A stretch of 64,000 nt of DNA from Herbaspirillum sp. ST 5-3 (GCF_004804275.1 NZ_STGI01000001.1:372001-436000), one strand, 5' to 3'. Positions 26,694-34,915 are shown, counted from the first letter of the stretch. Numbers and translations: made by a program. The notes: generated from the sequence alone by a model not told the origin.

Positions 26694-27049
26694 CGCTTAC
26701 CACCCTGGTCACCGGCTCGACTGCCGCCGCGCGCGAAGCGGCGATAGCGAACACCCTCGAGCCGGGGATCGACACGGCACTCATCCTCGAGGGTTTGCCC
26801 GACGGCCGAACACCTCTTGCCGCGCATGCCGACGTCTCCGGCCTGCATATCGCACGCATCGCACCCGGATGCATGTGCTGCACAGGCAATCTCACCATGC
26901 GCGTGACACTCAATCGCGTCCTGCGCCATCCTCCCGTTCGCCTGTATATCGCTTTGGCAACATCGGAACATCTGGAACGCATACGTGAATTTTTGACATG
27001 CGCGCCCTACGACAAATTGCTCCAGCTCACTAAAGATTTGCAGGCCTGA
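26690..27049 (+). CDS. Small COG0523-like protein without a P-loop
   Basis: 119 residues starting with TTG and overlapping the response-regulator stop by four bases. It contains G-C-M-C-C-T-G-N-L-T-M-R, the CxCC metal-binding block of COG0523 (CobW/YjiA/ZigA) G3E GTPases, but where the P-loop G-x-x-G-x-G-K-T should be there is G-S-T-A-A-A-R-E, and the rest of the GTPase is missing. The fold ends early at about the G2/G3 region. It may be a degenerate paralogue, a metal-binding adaptor, or a Burkholderiales-specific small protein. TTG is the only start that fits the frame. Confidence 0.6.
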   Translation: MTLTTLVTGSTAAAREAAIANTLEPGIDTALILEGLPDGRTPLAAHADVSGLHIARIAPGCMCCTGNLTMRVTLNRVLRHPPVRLYIALATSEHLERIREFLTCAPYDKLLQLTKDLQA

Positions 27050-27185
27050 CGCCGTTGCTGCTGATATAAGGCGCTTTAATTCCTTGCAAACCCGGTGAGC
27101 GACTTGAAATGGAGTCCGCTGGCCCCATTTTTGCATCAAAGGTAATGAGTTACCTGTAAACATTCGGTGGCACAAGGAGCGCAAC

Positions 27186-27443
27186 ATGAACTTAATCTAC
27201 AACAGCGAGCAGTACAGCGTGGTGGAGTTCGGGGCCGATGATGGCCGCGAGGCTTTGCGCTTTGGCGGATACGAAATCATGGACAAGTCCGGCAAACGTG
27301 AAATCTTCATTGGTGGCACTCTCGCCAAGTCTTTCCGCGAAGAAGTGGAAAACCTGATCGCGACCGAGCCGAGCGTCGAAGAGATCGATGATTTCCTCGG
27401 TAAGTATGACGCGCTCATGCGCCAGCCAGTGACCCTGCACTAG
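27186..27443 (+). CDS. DUF3567 domain protein
   Basis: 85 residues. The full sequence, beginning M-N-L-I-Y-N-S-E-Q-Y-S-V and containing G-Y-E-I-M-D-K-S-G-K-R-E, matches DUF3567, a small family of Betaproteobacteria with unknown function. The ATG has a Shine-Dalgarno (AAGGAG) seven bases upstream. It stands alone, 136 bases after the preceding gene and 227 bases before a LysR gene; I see nothing else in those gaps. Confidence 0.88.
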   Translation: MNLIYNSEQYSVVEFGADDGREALRFGGYEIMDKSGKREIFIGGTLAKSFREEVENLIATEPSVEEIDDFLGKYDALMRQPVTLH

Positions 27444-27670
27444 CGCTTTTTACAAACCCCGCCACAGAATACATGGTCCGCATTCTGTGGCTGCCTGACC
27501 TCGACCGGAAGCTCCCCCGATACTGTGCCTTGATGCCAGCCTGTGGCATGATGGCGAGCATTTCAATCGACTCCCTTTCCTGATGCACAGAGACGACCGG
27601 CTGCATTGATGCGGCCCTGTCGATGGCATTGTGTCATTGATGCTCGGGATAGCAGACATCGAGGTCACCG

Positions 27671-28573
27671 ATGGATCAATTCAGCGCCTTGAAGGCATTT
27701 TGTCGTGTGGTGGAAGCCGGCGGCTTTTCGGCTGCTGCCGCCGAGCTCAATGTTTCGCACACGCTCATGTCGAAGCAGGTACGTCAACTGGAATCCCTGC
27801 TTGGCGCGCAATTGCTCAATCGAACCACGCGCAAGCTGGCGCTGACCGAAGCCGGCACCGCCTACTATGCGCGAGCGCGGCGCATTCTCGACGACCTGCA
27901 GGATGCCGACCTGGCGATCATGCAGCATCACGCCAGCCCGCGCGGCACCTTGCGCATCAACGCGCCAATGGCATTCGGCACGCTCGACATGGCGTCATGG
28001 CTGCCGCACTTCATGGCGCGCTATCCGGACCTAAGCGTCGACCTGGTCTGCAACGACCGCTATGTCGATCTGATCGAAGAGGGTTTCGATGTCGCGATGC
28101 GCCTGGCGCGCGACATGCCGGATTCGACGCTGATGGCAAAGAAACTGGCCGTCACGCCGACCTTGCTGGTGGCGTCGCCGTCCTATCTGAAACAGCACGG
28201 CACCCCGTGTGCACCGGAAGATCTTGCAAAGCACAACTGCCTGACTTACACACTGGTGCCCAAGCCCAATGAATGGATGTTCGCGATGCCGGACGGCAGC
28301 CACCGCACCGTTGTCGTACGCGGCAGCCTGCAGGCGAATACCGGCATTGCCCTGCGCAGCGCGGCACTGGCGGGCACGGGTATTGCCACGACCGCCTCAT
28401 TCATCGTGCATGAAGACCTGGCGCGCGGCACGCTGGTGCCGGTGCTGCCCGAATTTCCACTGCGCGCGCGCAAGCTGTATGCGGTCTATCCGCATAACCG
28501 CCATCTCTCGCCCAAGGTCCGTGCATTCATCGATTTCGCGACCGAGGTATATCGCGCGCCGGAATGGGCATAG
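27671..28573 (+). CDS. LysR-family transcriptional regulator (CrgA-like)
   Basis: 300 residues. The N-terminal HTH (F-C-R-V-V-E-A-G-G-F-S-A-A-A-A-E-L) and R-Q-L-E-S-L-L-G-A-Q-L-L-N-R-T-T-R-K mark the LysR DNA-binding domain; the rest is the effector-binding domain ending in F-I-D-F-A-T-E-V-Y. The pattern G-A-Q-L-L-N-R-T-T-R-K-L-A-L-T-E is characteristic of the CrgA/AaeR-like subgroup. No divergent target is visible; the methyltransferase follows on the same strand. Confidence 0.9.
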   Translation: MDQFSALKAFCRVVEAGGFSAAAAELNVSHTLMSKQVRQLESLLGAQLLNRTTRKLALTEAGTAYYARARRILDDLQDADLAIMQHHASPRGTLRINAPMAFGTLDMASWLPHFMARYPDLSVDLVCNDRYVDLIEEGFDVAMRLARDMPDSTLMAKKLAVTPTLLVASPSYLKQHGTPCAPEDLAKHNCLTYTLVPKPNEWMFAMPDGSHRTVVVRGSLQANTGIALRSAALAGTGIATTASFIVHEDLARGTLVPVLPEFPLRARKLYAVYPHNRHLSPKVRAFIDFATEVYRAPEWA

Positions 28574-28584
28574 CGGGGAACGCC

Positions 28585-29283
28585 ATGTACGCCAATTCCC
28601 GCCCCGTCAGCAGCGCACAGACTGCGATCCACGATCGACTCGCATCCACCGTTGCCAGGCACGCCAGCACGCCCTTTCTCAAACCGCTAATGGCTTACAA
28701 CCGCGATGCGTTCGAGCGCAGCATGACCGCATGGAGGCAGGCCGGGGAGCCGCCACTGATTCTCGATGCCGGCTGTGGCGTAGGCCTGTCGACACGGAAT
28801 CTGGCGGTGCAATTCCCCGATCATTTTGTAATTGGCGTCGATCAGTCGGCCCATCGGCTCTCGCGCAAGACCTTGTGGGACCACGCCGTGCCGACCAACT
28901 TCCTGTGTGTGCGCGCTGACTTGATCGATTACTGGCGCCTCATGCTGGCAGCGGGTGTTCATCCCGCGCGCCATTACATTCTTTACCCCAACCCGTGGCC
29001 GAAAATCGGCCAGCTAGGGCGTCGATGGCACGGGCATCCGGTGTTTCCGACCATTGTCGCCCTGGGAGGCATTCTGGAATGCCGCAGCAACTGGCGGATT
29101 TACATCGAGGAATGCGCTGCCTCATTGAAGCAATTGACCGGCTTCGAAATCCAATGTGAAAGTTTCTCAACCGAAACACCGATCAGCCCGTTCGAAAAGA
29201 AGTACCTCGCATCCGAACATGGATTATGGCGCTGTAGGACAAGCGTCACATCCCTCGCAGGACAAAAACCAAATTTTCCGTAA
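28585..29283 (+). CDS. TrmB-like SAM-dependent methyltransferase paralogue
   Basis: 232 residues. SAM-binding L-I-L-D-A-G-C-G-V-G-L-S-T and I-G-V-D-Q-S, then Y-P-N-P-W-P-K, which corresponds to F-P-D-P-W-P-K of tRNA (guanine-N7-)-methyltransferase TrmB. The adjacent tRNA-binding K-R-R-type block is changed (I-G-Q-L-G-R-R-W-H-G), while the C-terminal T-P-I-S-P-F-E-K-K resembles the TrmB T-x-F-E-x-K motif. It is likely a paralogue with altered substrate rather than the main TrmB. Start at 28585 with a GGGGAA upstream. Confidence 0.7.
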   Translation: MYANSRPVSSAQTAIHDRLASTVARHASTPFLKPLMAYNRDAFERSMTAWRQAGEPPLILDAGCGVGLSTRNLAVQFPDHFVIGVDQSAHRLSRKTLWDHAVPTNFLCVRADLIDYWRLMLAAGVHPARHYILYPNPWPKIGQLGRRWHGHPVFPTIVALGGILECRSNWRIYIEECAASLKQLTGFEIQCESFSTETPISPFEKKYLASEHGLWRCRTSVTSLAGQKPNFP

Positions 29284-29650
29284 GGAAATTTATTGGATAA
29301 CTTTACATTTTTTGACATCCAATGTTTATGCGGGTTACAGGACAATTTCGCCTCAAATGCCCCATATTATCTGCATTTCGCAGCAGAAATGACGGTTTGA
29401 CAAAGCACAAACGCGGTTTCGGTTGCAGTCAACTCCCCTATTTATGGCATTGTTCGCCTTACTAAAAGGCGGTAATCTCGGCTCTTGATCAAATTCCGAC
29501 CGGACTCCCGAGTGGCACGCGCCGAACTCTCCCGACGATCCCCACTTCGCGGGCAATGCGCAACGCAATCGCGTTGCAACATACGCCGCGGACACTTCAG
29601 CGATCCACCTCCGGAAGTTCGACGCGCATCAACAATAAAGGTATTGCGAT
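29284..29650. other. Gene-free, AT-rich stretch upstream of the VpsR-like regulator
   Basis: About 370 bases with no supported ORF. The first 150 bases are clearly AT-richer than the surroundings (runs such as TTTACATTTTTT), fitting a promoter region of the downstream regulator gene. No sigma-54 site with correct spacing was found; a TGGCA...GC pair near 29447 has the wrong spacing. Confidence 0.6.
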
Positions 29651-31093
29651 ATGCTTCGTGTCTCCGATTCCGCCCCCGCGGCGCAGCCTGTCCTCGTGTT
29701 GCGCCTGAGCAATCGTAGCGGGCAAACCGCCGCATACACCGAAACCCTCAAGGAACATGGCCTCAACCTGATTGAATGCTTCACGCTGGAAGCAGCTCAG
29801 GACGCGATGCAGAACGGTTGCCGCGTCGGCCTGCTGATCGTGACGCAGGAATCGGAACTTGCGCAACTCGACAAATGCGAGCCCTTCGTCAGCAACAACA
29901 GGATTTCCTGGGTGGGGCTGGTTGCGCAGGAACTGATCTCGATGCCACGCATGCGCGAATTCATCGGCGAGCATCTGTTCAATTTCATTACCATCCCGGC
30001 CGACCTCGACCACATCGTCCTGACCCTGCGTCACGCATGGGGCATGGCCTTCATGCGCGACGGACAGCACAACGCCGCGCCGGCACCGGTGACGAATGGT
30101 TCCGACTTCGTGATGGTCGGTCAAACCTCGCAAATGCAGCAGTTGTTCAACCAGCTTCAGAAAGTCGCACGCACCGATGCGTCGGTGCTGATCACTGGAC
30201 CGTCAGGAACAGGCAAGGAAATCGCGGCCCTCTCCATTCATCGTCAATCAGCACGCAGGGAAGCGCCGTTCGTCGCCGTCAACTGCGGCGCGATTGCACC
30301 GCAATTGTTCCAGTCCGAATTGTTCGGCTATGAGAAAGGCGCTTTTACCGGTGCCAGCCAGCGCAAGATCGGCCGTATCGAAGCGGCGCAGGGCGGAACA
30401 CTGTTCCTGGATGAGATCGGCGACATGCCGTTCGACATGCAGGTCAACCTGTTACGGTTCCTGCAGGAGAAAACCATCGAGCGCGTGGGCGGCAACGACA
30501 CGCTGGAAATCGATGTGCGCGTCATCGCCGCAACCCATATCGATCTGGCTGAAGCGGTGAAGCAGGGCCGCTTTCGTGAAGACCTTTACTACCGCATCAA
30601 CGTTGTGTGCATCAGCATGCCGCCGCTGGCCGACCGCGGGCAGGATATCGAGGACATCGCGAAACACTATTTCGCCAAGTTCGCGAGCATGCACAATCGC
30701 AGCCTGCGCGGCTTTTCCAAGGCCGCGATGAATGCCCTGCTCAGCCATTCCTGGCCGGGCAATGTGCGCGAACTGGTCAATCGCGTGCAACGCGCCACCG
30801 TCATGGCGGAAGGCCGCTTCATCCAGCCGGAAGACCTCGGGCTGGATCGCAGCAGCGACCAGGGGCAACTGATGTCGCTGGAAGACGCGCGCGCCGCAGC
30901 AGAACGCATGATGATACGACGCGCCCTCTCGCAGTCGCGCAATCAGATTTCGCGTGCGGCCTCCTTGCTGGGCGTATCGCGCGTGACGCTGTACCGACTG
31001 ATCGAAAAATACAATATCCGCCCCGACATGGCCACGACAGCCCGGCCGCCCTTTCTCAGCAACAGCACGCCGGACCTCGAAGCGCACAAGTAG
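29651..31093 (+). CDS. VpsR-like sigma-54 interacting Fis-family regulator
   Basis: 480 residues. Residues about 10-130 form a degenerate receiver-like VpsR domain with no obvious phospho-Asp triad. The AAA+ domain has Walker A G-P-S-G-T-G-K-E, an intact G-A-F-T-G-A loop for sigma-54 contact and Walker B G-G-T-L-F-L-D-E-I-G-D. A Fis HTH (A-A-S-L-L-G-V-S-R-V-T-L-Y-R-L) follows, then a 25-residue tail. VpsR of Vibrio and BerB of Burkholderia bind c-di-GMP and switch on exopolysaccharide or matrix genes. Here it sits upstream of the candidate amyloid-like export cluster and is its probable regulator. Confidence 0.88.
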   Translation: MLRVSDSAPAAQPVLVLRLSNRSGQTAAYTETLKEHGLNLIECFTLEAAQDAMQNGCRVGLLIVTQESELAQLDKCEPFVSNNRISWVGLVAQELISMPRMREFIGEHLFNFITIPADLDHIVLTLRHAWGMAFMRDGQHNAAPAPVTNGSDFVMVGQTSQMQQLFNQLQKVARTDASVLITGPSGTGKEIAALSIHRQSARREAPFVAVNCGAIAPQLFQSELFGYEKGAFTGASQRKIGRIEAAQGGTLFLDEIGDMPFDMQVNLLRFLQEKTIERVGGNDTLEIDVRVIAATHIDLAEAVKQGRFREDLYYRINVVCISMPPLADRGQDIEDIAKHYFAKFASMHNRSLRGFSKAAMNALLSHSWPGNVRELVNRVQRATVMAEGRFIQPEDLGLDRSSDQGQLMSLEDARAAAERMMIRRALSQSRNQISRAASLLGVSRVTLYRLIEKYNIRPDMATTARPPFLSNSTPDLEAHK

Positions 31094-31562
31094 GTCTTCC
31101 AGCCCCGATTTCGCCGGCGGCGTTCACTGCGCGCTTCATTCGTCGGCGCAAACGGTTGAGATTCCTCACTGCGGCTGGAATGACAACTGGAATAATTGAC
31201 GCTTCGAGAACGATGCTTCTCGTGAAACGCATTTCATAAATACGATTCAACCGGGCTTTCTATCGCCCCGGAAGCCTGTCTGAAACACCCTGCGCCTGCA
31301 CCACGTGTCCGGAGCCGCGATGCATGGCGGTGTTACCGACATCTCCCGGAAAGACTGAACCACGGCGAACGACGACAGCGGCGCAAGCCGATTTGTGGTG
31401 CGGGTAGCGCAACGCGAACCTGCGGAAGACGCTCGTGGTGAAGTGCCTGACGGAGCTACCCCATGCTCTGCAAGCCTCCATTGACTGCCGCCGGCCGCAG
31501 CCTCGGTGTCGCATCCTCCCTCACACCCTTTTCATGGACCAGAAACGAAAGGTGGCATAAGG
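31094..31562. other. Gap before the outer-membrane barrel gene
   Basis: About 470 bases with no supported gene. It contains two short inverted repeats near 31205-31222 (CGAGAA/TTCTCG) and 31252-31272 (CCGGG/CCCGG). I did not find a convincing sigma-54 or sigma-70 promoter or a copy of the 26-bp box seen before the precursor genes. Confidence 0.5.
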
Positions 31563-32780
31563 ATGAAATGGCAAAAAACACGTCATGCACGCATGATCCC
31601 GCTGGCACTGACCGGGCTGCTTCTTGCGGGACAGGCGCAGACAGCGGAGACCCCCGCGCAAAAGAGGGAGAAGCAGCTTCAGGAGCGCCTGGCCAGAAGC
31701 GATGCGCAGGCCGCAGCGTTGCAAAAGAGAATAGAGCAACTTGAAAAGCAGGTCGCCGCATTGCGAGGAACCATCGCCCACCCGGCTGTCGCGAGCGCGC
31801 CCACCAGCGCCAAGCCGGCCGCAGCCACGGTGGCGCAGGCAACGCCATCGGCGCCGCCGCCCCGCGCAGCGTCAGCGCAAAGCAGCGGCGGCTCATCCAC
31901 CGCCCGTTCAGCGCCCGGAAAATTTGAAGTTGACGAGGAAGCGGCGCAACGTGCACTGGAACGCACCCTCACCCAGTCGGGTGCATTACTCCTGCCGCCG
32001 CGCACGATTGAGCTGACGCCGAGCTATTCCTATCGGCGCACCGAAGTCAGCAACTCGGTCCCGGCAACGATTACCACCGCGACATCGCCGACGCCGACCG
32101 TGGTGCTCGCCAATCAGCGCACACGCCGGAACGAGAACATCGCTCGCCTGGACTTGCGCGCGGGCCTGCCGTATCAATCCCAGCTGGAATTCAGCCTGCC
32201 TTATAACTATGTACGCTCGTCGCAAACGACGGACCTCGGCGGCACCACTTCCGCCAATGGCAGCGGCATTGGCGATGTCACGCTGGGACTGGCAAAGACA
32301 CTGACGCGCGAAAGCGGATGGCGACCGGATCTGATCGGTCGCCTGAGCTACAACTTCGGCAACGGACGGCGTACCGATAATAACGTGGCGCTGCTCGGCG
32401 GTTATCGCCAGCTGCAGGCCGAAGTGCTGGCGCTCAAGCGTCAGGATCCGCTCGCCTTCTTCGCCAGCGCCTTCTATGGCAAGACCTGGGAGAAGGATGG
32501 CGTCAAGCCGGGTGATGTTGCGGGACTTTCCCTTTCGAGCGTGCTCGCCGCCAGTCCGGCCACTTCTCTGCAGTTCGGTTTCTCGCAGATCTATCGCAAG
32601 GATCAGGAACTCAATGGCGCGAAAGTCGCGGGTTCGAACCAGACCTATGGCCTCATCAATCTCGGCGCCTCGTCGGTGCTGTCGCGTGACATGACACTGG
32701 TGACGCAATTCGGCATTGGCCTGGGCAACGATGCACCAAAATACAACTTCACGATTTCACTTCCGATTCTTTTTCGCTGA
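31563..32780 (+). CDS. FapF-like outer-membrane barrel with N-terminal coiled coil
   Basis: 405 residues. A signal peptide (A-L-T-G-L-L-L-A-G-Q-A) leads to a charged coiled coil at about residues 30-66 (heptads such as A-L-Q-K-R-I-E-Q-L-E-K-Q-V), an Ala/Pro/Ser linker to about residue 120, a short helix (E-E-A-A-Q-R-A-L-E-R-T-L), then a beta-barrel of about 250 residues ending in P-I-L-F-R with the C-terminal aromatic pattern. This order (coiled coil, linker, helix, barrel) is that of FapF, the pore of the Fap amyloid system. The start at 31563 has AAGG just upstream. It converges on the precursor genes and shares a bidirectional terminator with them. A generic porin of the phenol-degradation MetA group is the alternative. 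Confidence 0.65.
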   Translation: MKWQKTRHARMIPLALTGLLLAGQAQTAETPAQKREKQLQERLARSDAQAAALQKRIEQLEKQVAALRGTIAHPAVASAPTSAKPAAATVAQATPSAPPPRAASAQSSGGSSTARSAPGKFEVDEEAAQRALERTLTQSGALLLPPRTIELTPSYSYRRTEVSNSVPATITTATSPTPTVVLANQRTRRNENIARLDLRAGLPYQSQLEFSLPYNYVRSSQTTDLGGTTSANGSGIGDVTLGLAKTLTRESGWRPDLIGRLSYNFGNGRRTDNNVALLGGYRQLQAEVLALKRQDPLAFFASAFYGKTWEKDGVKPGDVAGLSLSSVLAASPATSLQFGFSQIYRKDQELNGAKVAGSNQTYGLINLGASSVLSRDMTLVTQFGIGLGNDAPKYNFTISLPILFR

Positions 32781-32793
32781 AGCCGGATGTGTG

Positions 32794-32817
32794 AAAGGCG
32801 GGCATCTGCCCGCCTTT
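32794..32817. terminator. Bidirectional intrinsic terminator
   Basis: AAAGGCGGGC and GCCCGCCTTT pair perfectly around ATCT, with T-runs on the 3' side on both strands. It separates the convergent barrel gene (ends 32780) and the last precursor gene (ends 32837). Confidence 0.88.
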
Positions 32818-32836
32818 CTCGCTCATGCGACGCGGC

Positions 32837-33112
32837 TTATTGCGAAATATAAGCGTTGTTGCCGCTGGCGACGAAGGCATGATTTTCTCCGCCCACCGAC
32901 AGCAGGTTCAATTGCAGGGCTGTGACCGGCGACGCGTTGGCCTGATTGACCTGGGCATACTTGAACACGTATGTCTGGCCTGCAGTGACGCCATCCATTT
33001 CTGCCGCGCTCAGCAGCATTGGTTCTGCCGTCGCCGGGTCGGCGGCGAAAGCCATCGACGACAAGGTCAGAAGCGGTGCCGCGACGAGTGTAGTGAGCAG
33101 TGATTTATTCAT
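32837..33112 (-). CDS. Small secreted precursor 1, Sec signal plus TAG leader
   Basis: 91 residues. Residues 1-24 are a Sec signal ending A-F-A-A; then L-L-S-A-A-E-M-D-G-V-T-A-G fits the double-glycine leader L-S-x-x-E-L/M-x-x-V-x-G/A-G, so cleavage would follow that G at about residue 45. The predicted mature peptide of 46 residues has Q-V-N-Q-A-N-A-S-P-V and ends A-S-G-N-N-A-Y-I-S-Q, rich in Asn, Gln and Val. It is the last gene of the minus-strand cluster, with a Shine-Dalgarno TTAGGAG. It may be carried on the transcript of precursor 2, since it has no copy of the 26-bp box. Confidence 0.8.
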   Translation of the reverse strand: MNKSLLTTLVAAPLLTLSSMAFAADPATAEPMLLSAAEMDGVTAGQTYVFKYAQVNQANASPVTALQLNLLSVGGENHAFVASGNNAYISQ

Positions 33113-33281
33113 TTTGCGTACTCCTAAACGAGCATAGGTCTGAATACATGAACGCGCTTCCTGCGGAAGGCGTGCAGTAACTGATTTGAACAATCAGCTG
33201 CGTGGTGACACCCGCCGCACCCCTCGCCCCATCACGCGAACGATGAGATCAGGCGCACCACGCACGGGACACGAAGCCCCG

Positions 33282-33554
33282 TTACTGATGAATCACGGCG
33301 GTATTGCCGCTAACGACTGCTGCGTAATTGCCGCCGCCCAGGGTCAGCACATTGGCTTGTGCGATCGTGACCGGAGAAGCATTGAGCTGATTAACCTGGG
33401 CCCACTTGAAAACGAACACCCCTGCGGTCACGCCGTCCATTTCGGCTGAGCTCAACAGCATGGGTTCGGACGAAGCGGGCTCGGCGGCAAACGCCATTGA
33501 CGACAAGGACAGCAGCGGAACCGCAACCAGTGTGGTGATGAGTGATTTTTTCAT
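33282..33554 (-). CDS. Small secreted precursor 2, Sec signal plus TAG leader
   Basis: 90 residues, the closest paralogue of precursor 1 at both leader and mature level. Signal peptide MKKSLITTLVAVPLLSL, leader M-L-L-S-S-A-E-M-D-G-V-T-A-G, predicted mature part of 45 residues beginning V-F-V-F-K-W-A-Q-V-N-Q and ending V-S-G-N-T-A-V-I-H-Q, with L-G-G-G-N-Y between. The repeated N-x-A-x-V / Q spacing resembles curlin-like strands. Preceded by the conserved promoter box at 33643-33668. A weak hairpin near 33180-33196 separates it from precursor 1. Confidence 0.82.
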   Translation of the reverse strand: MKKSLITTLVAVPLLSLSSMAFAAEPASSEPMLLSSAEMDGVTAGVFVFKWAQVNQLNASPVTIAQANVLTLGGGNYAAVVSGNTAVIHQ

Positions 33555-33624
33555 TTCGTGTGCTCCTAATTGATAGTAATGAAGTGATGAAAGGCGAACG
33601 CAATATGCGCTGCGATTCCCTTTC

Positions 33625-33668
33625 ACTCTAGCCAACGAAGTGTCGAAGAATAAGTACGAAATTTCGAT
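33625..33668 (-). promoter_or_regulatory. Conserved 26-bp box plus -10-like element, precursor 2
   Basis: The box at 33643-33668 has inverted ends T-C-G-A-A / T-T-C-G-A and the core AATAAGTA (written on the plus strand). It lies 12 bases from the -10-like TAGAGT (33625-33630, minus strand). The same box and spacing occur at 34123-34149 and 35313-35338. It covers the -35 region, as an activator site would. Confidence 0.65.
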
Positions 33669-33750
33669 AGCGCAGAGAGAGTTCGGCTTCGCATGAACGA
33701 CTTTATTGATCGATCGCGCATCACACTTGCCATGGCATGGCAGCGGCTTC

Positions 33751-34038
33751 TCAGGGTGCGGGAGTCAGCCCTTGTCCAATGCCTCCCAGATTCCCGCTGA
33801 TGATGTCGGCCAGATTATTTCCGCCGCCGAAATTCAATGCGCTGATCTGAACCACCGTGACCGGCGAGATATTGATCTGGAAGAGACCGGCATCGAATAG
33901 TTGGCCGGCCGTTACGCCATCCATCTCGGCGGCGCTCAACAGCATCGGTTCGCTGGATACCGGCTCGGCTGCGAATGCAAGCGAGGATAGAGACAGCAGC
34001 GGTGCGGCAATCAGGGTAGTCATCAGTGATTTATTCAT
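33751..34038 (-). CDS. Small secreted precursor 3, Sec signal plus TAG leader
   Basis: 95 residues. Signal MNKSLMTTLIAAPLL, leader M-L-L-S-A-A-E-M-D-G-V-T-A-G, predicted mature part of 50 residues: Q-L-F-D-A-G-L-F-Q-I-N-I-S-P-V, then F-G-G-G-N-N and I-I-S-G-N-L-G-G-I-G-Q, with an extra tail G-L-T-P-A-P. The motif N-x-S-P-V and the C-terminal S-G-N-x-x-x-I-x-Q are shared with precursors 1, 2 and 5. The start at 34038 has a good Shine-Dalgarno (TTAGGAG). Preceded by the promoter box at 34123-34149. Confidence 0.82.
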   Translation of the reverse strand: MNKSLMTTLIAAPLLSLSSLAFAAEPVSSEPMLLSAAEMDGVTAGQLFDAGLFQINISPVTVVQISALNFGGGNNLADIISGNLGGIGQGLTPAP

Positions 34039-34105
34039 GTCGAATTCTCCTAAACTGAAAAAAGGTCGCGAAACGCCAACACGCATGGTGCTGCGATTCG
34101 CTTTC

Positions 34106-34149
34106 ACTCTAAACAGCGCGCGTCGAAAAAATAAGTATGAAAATTCGAT
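34106..34149 (-). promoter_or_regulatory. Conserved box plus -10-like element, precursor 3
   Basis: The box at 34123-34149 has ends T-C-G-A-A / T-T-C-G-A around AATAAGTA and is one base longer than the other two copies. The -10-like TAGAGT is at 34106-34111 on the minus strand, 11 bases away. It lies 85 bases upstream of the precursor 3 start. Confidence 0.65.
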
Positions 34150-34315
34150 GTCGACCTGCGGCCCTCCTCGCGTTCCATTCAGTTTTTTGATCGGTCGTTT
34201 CGAACGAACACGCCCCAGCGCCAGCAGCCACCTGCCGGAATATGAACGGCAGGCGGCGCTGAAACGACGCGGTTGATTGTGGTGAGGAGAGGATGGCGCA
34301 AACGCGCCCGGGCCT

Positions 34316-34846
34316 CTACAGAGCCGTTCTTTGCGTGGAGGTGACGGAGGTGTTTCCTGTGCCGTTGATGAACAGGTAATTGGTCGTGCCCGCGCTTCCG
34401 GATTGCTGCACGTTGAGGCTTTCACCCGGTTTCAAGAGATACGTCGATACGGTATCACCAGGAGCCTGCGGGCGCAGCGTCGATGCCTCTGCCGCATTGA
34501 GCTGCCTGACGAGCACGAGCTGTTCGCCGGAAGGCAATTGTTGGGTGGCGACAAGCTCGCCAGGTGCGATCAGACGAAACGTGATCGGCTCGCCGGACGC
34601 GAGCTGCGTCAATAGTGCCATTCGATCCGGTCCCAGCAGCGTCAGCAAATCGCCGACATAGGGAGTCCCTGGAACCCGGGGTATTGTCGCCAATACGTCG
34701 GCAATGCGCTCAATCACGGGCTGTGCGCCGGCCGTGATGCCATCCAATGCCGGAGCATCGAGCGTGATCGGCCCGTCCGCAAACGCCCATGCCGAACAAG
34801 CCAGCAATGGCAGTGCAAGCAGTTTGCTTTTCAGATTTGCTTTCAT
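34316..34846 (-). CDS. Larger secreted precursor 4, Sec signal plus TAG leader
   Basis: 176 residues. Signal MKANLKSKLLALPLLACSAW, then L-D-A-P-A-L-D-G-I-T-A-G, the same leader pattern with Ala instead of Glu. The predicted mature part is 136 residues and unlike the others: V-L-A-T-I-P-R-V-P-G-T-P-Y, E-L-V-A-T-Q-Q-L-P-S-G-E and a Thr/Asn/Gly-rich C-terminus (G-T-T-N-Y-L-F-I-N-G-T-G-N). It may be the distinct partner or nucleator of the smaller ones, but that is inference. It has no copy of the 26-bp box and follows precursor 5 at 69 bases with a strong hairpin between, so it may depend on that transcript. Confidence 0.75.
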   Translation of the reverse strand: MKANLKSKLLALPLLACSAWAFADGPITLDAPALDGITAGAQPVIERIADVLATIPRVPGTPYVGDLLTLLGPDRMALLTQLASGEPITFRLIAPGELVATQQLPSGEQLVLVRQLNAAEASTLRPQAPGDTVSTYLLKPGESLNVQQSGSAGTTNYLFINGTGNTSVTSTQRTAL

Positions 34847-34868
34847 TTCGTCGTCCTTCTTTCATGAC

Positions 34869-34906
34869 GGCTGCCGGCCCGCTGATGGGTGCGCGGGCCG
34901 GCAGCC
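34869..34906. repeat. 14-bp GC-rich stem between precursors 5 and 4
   Basis: GGCTGCCGGCCCGC (34869-34882) pairs perfectly with 34893-34906 around a 10-base loop. No T-run follows on either strand. It could slow decay of the upstream message or reduce expression of precursor 4 relative to precursor 5. Confidence 0.8.
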
Positions 34907-34915
34907 GATTCGATG

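Noticed and set aside
29440-29460. Sigma-54 promoter of the VpsR-like regulator
   Set aside because: TGGCA is followed by GC at a distance two bases too short for -24/-12 recognition.
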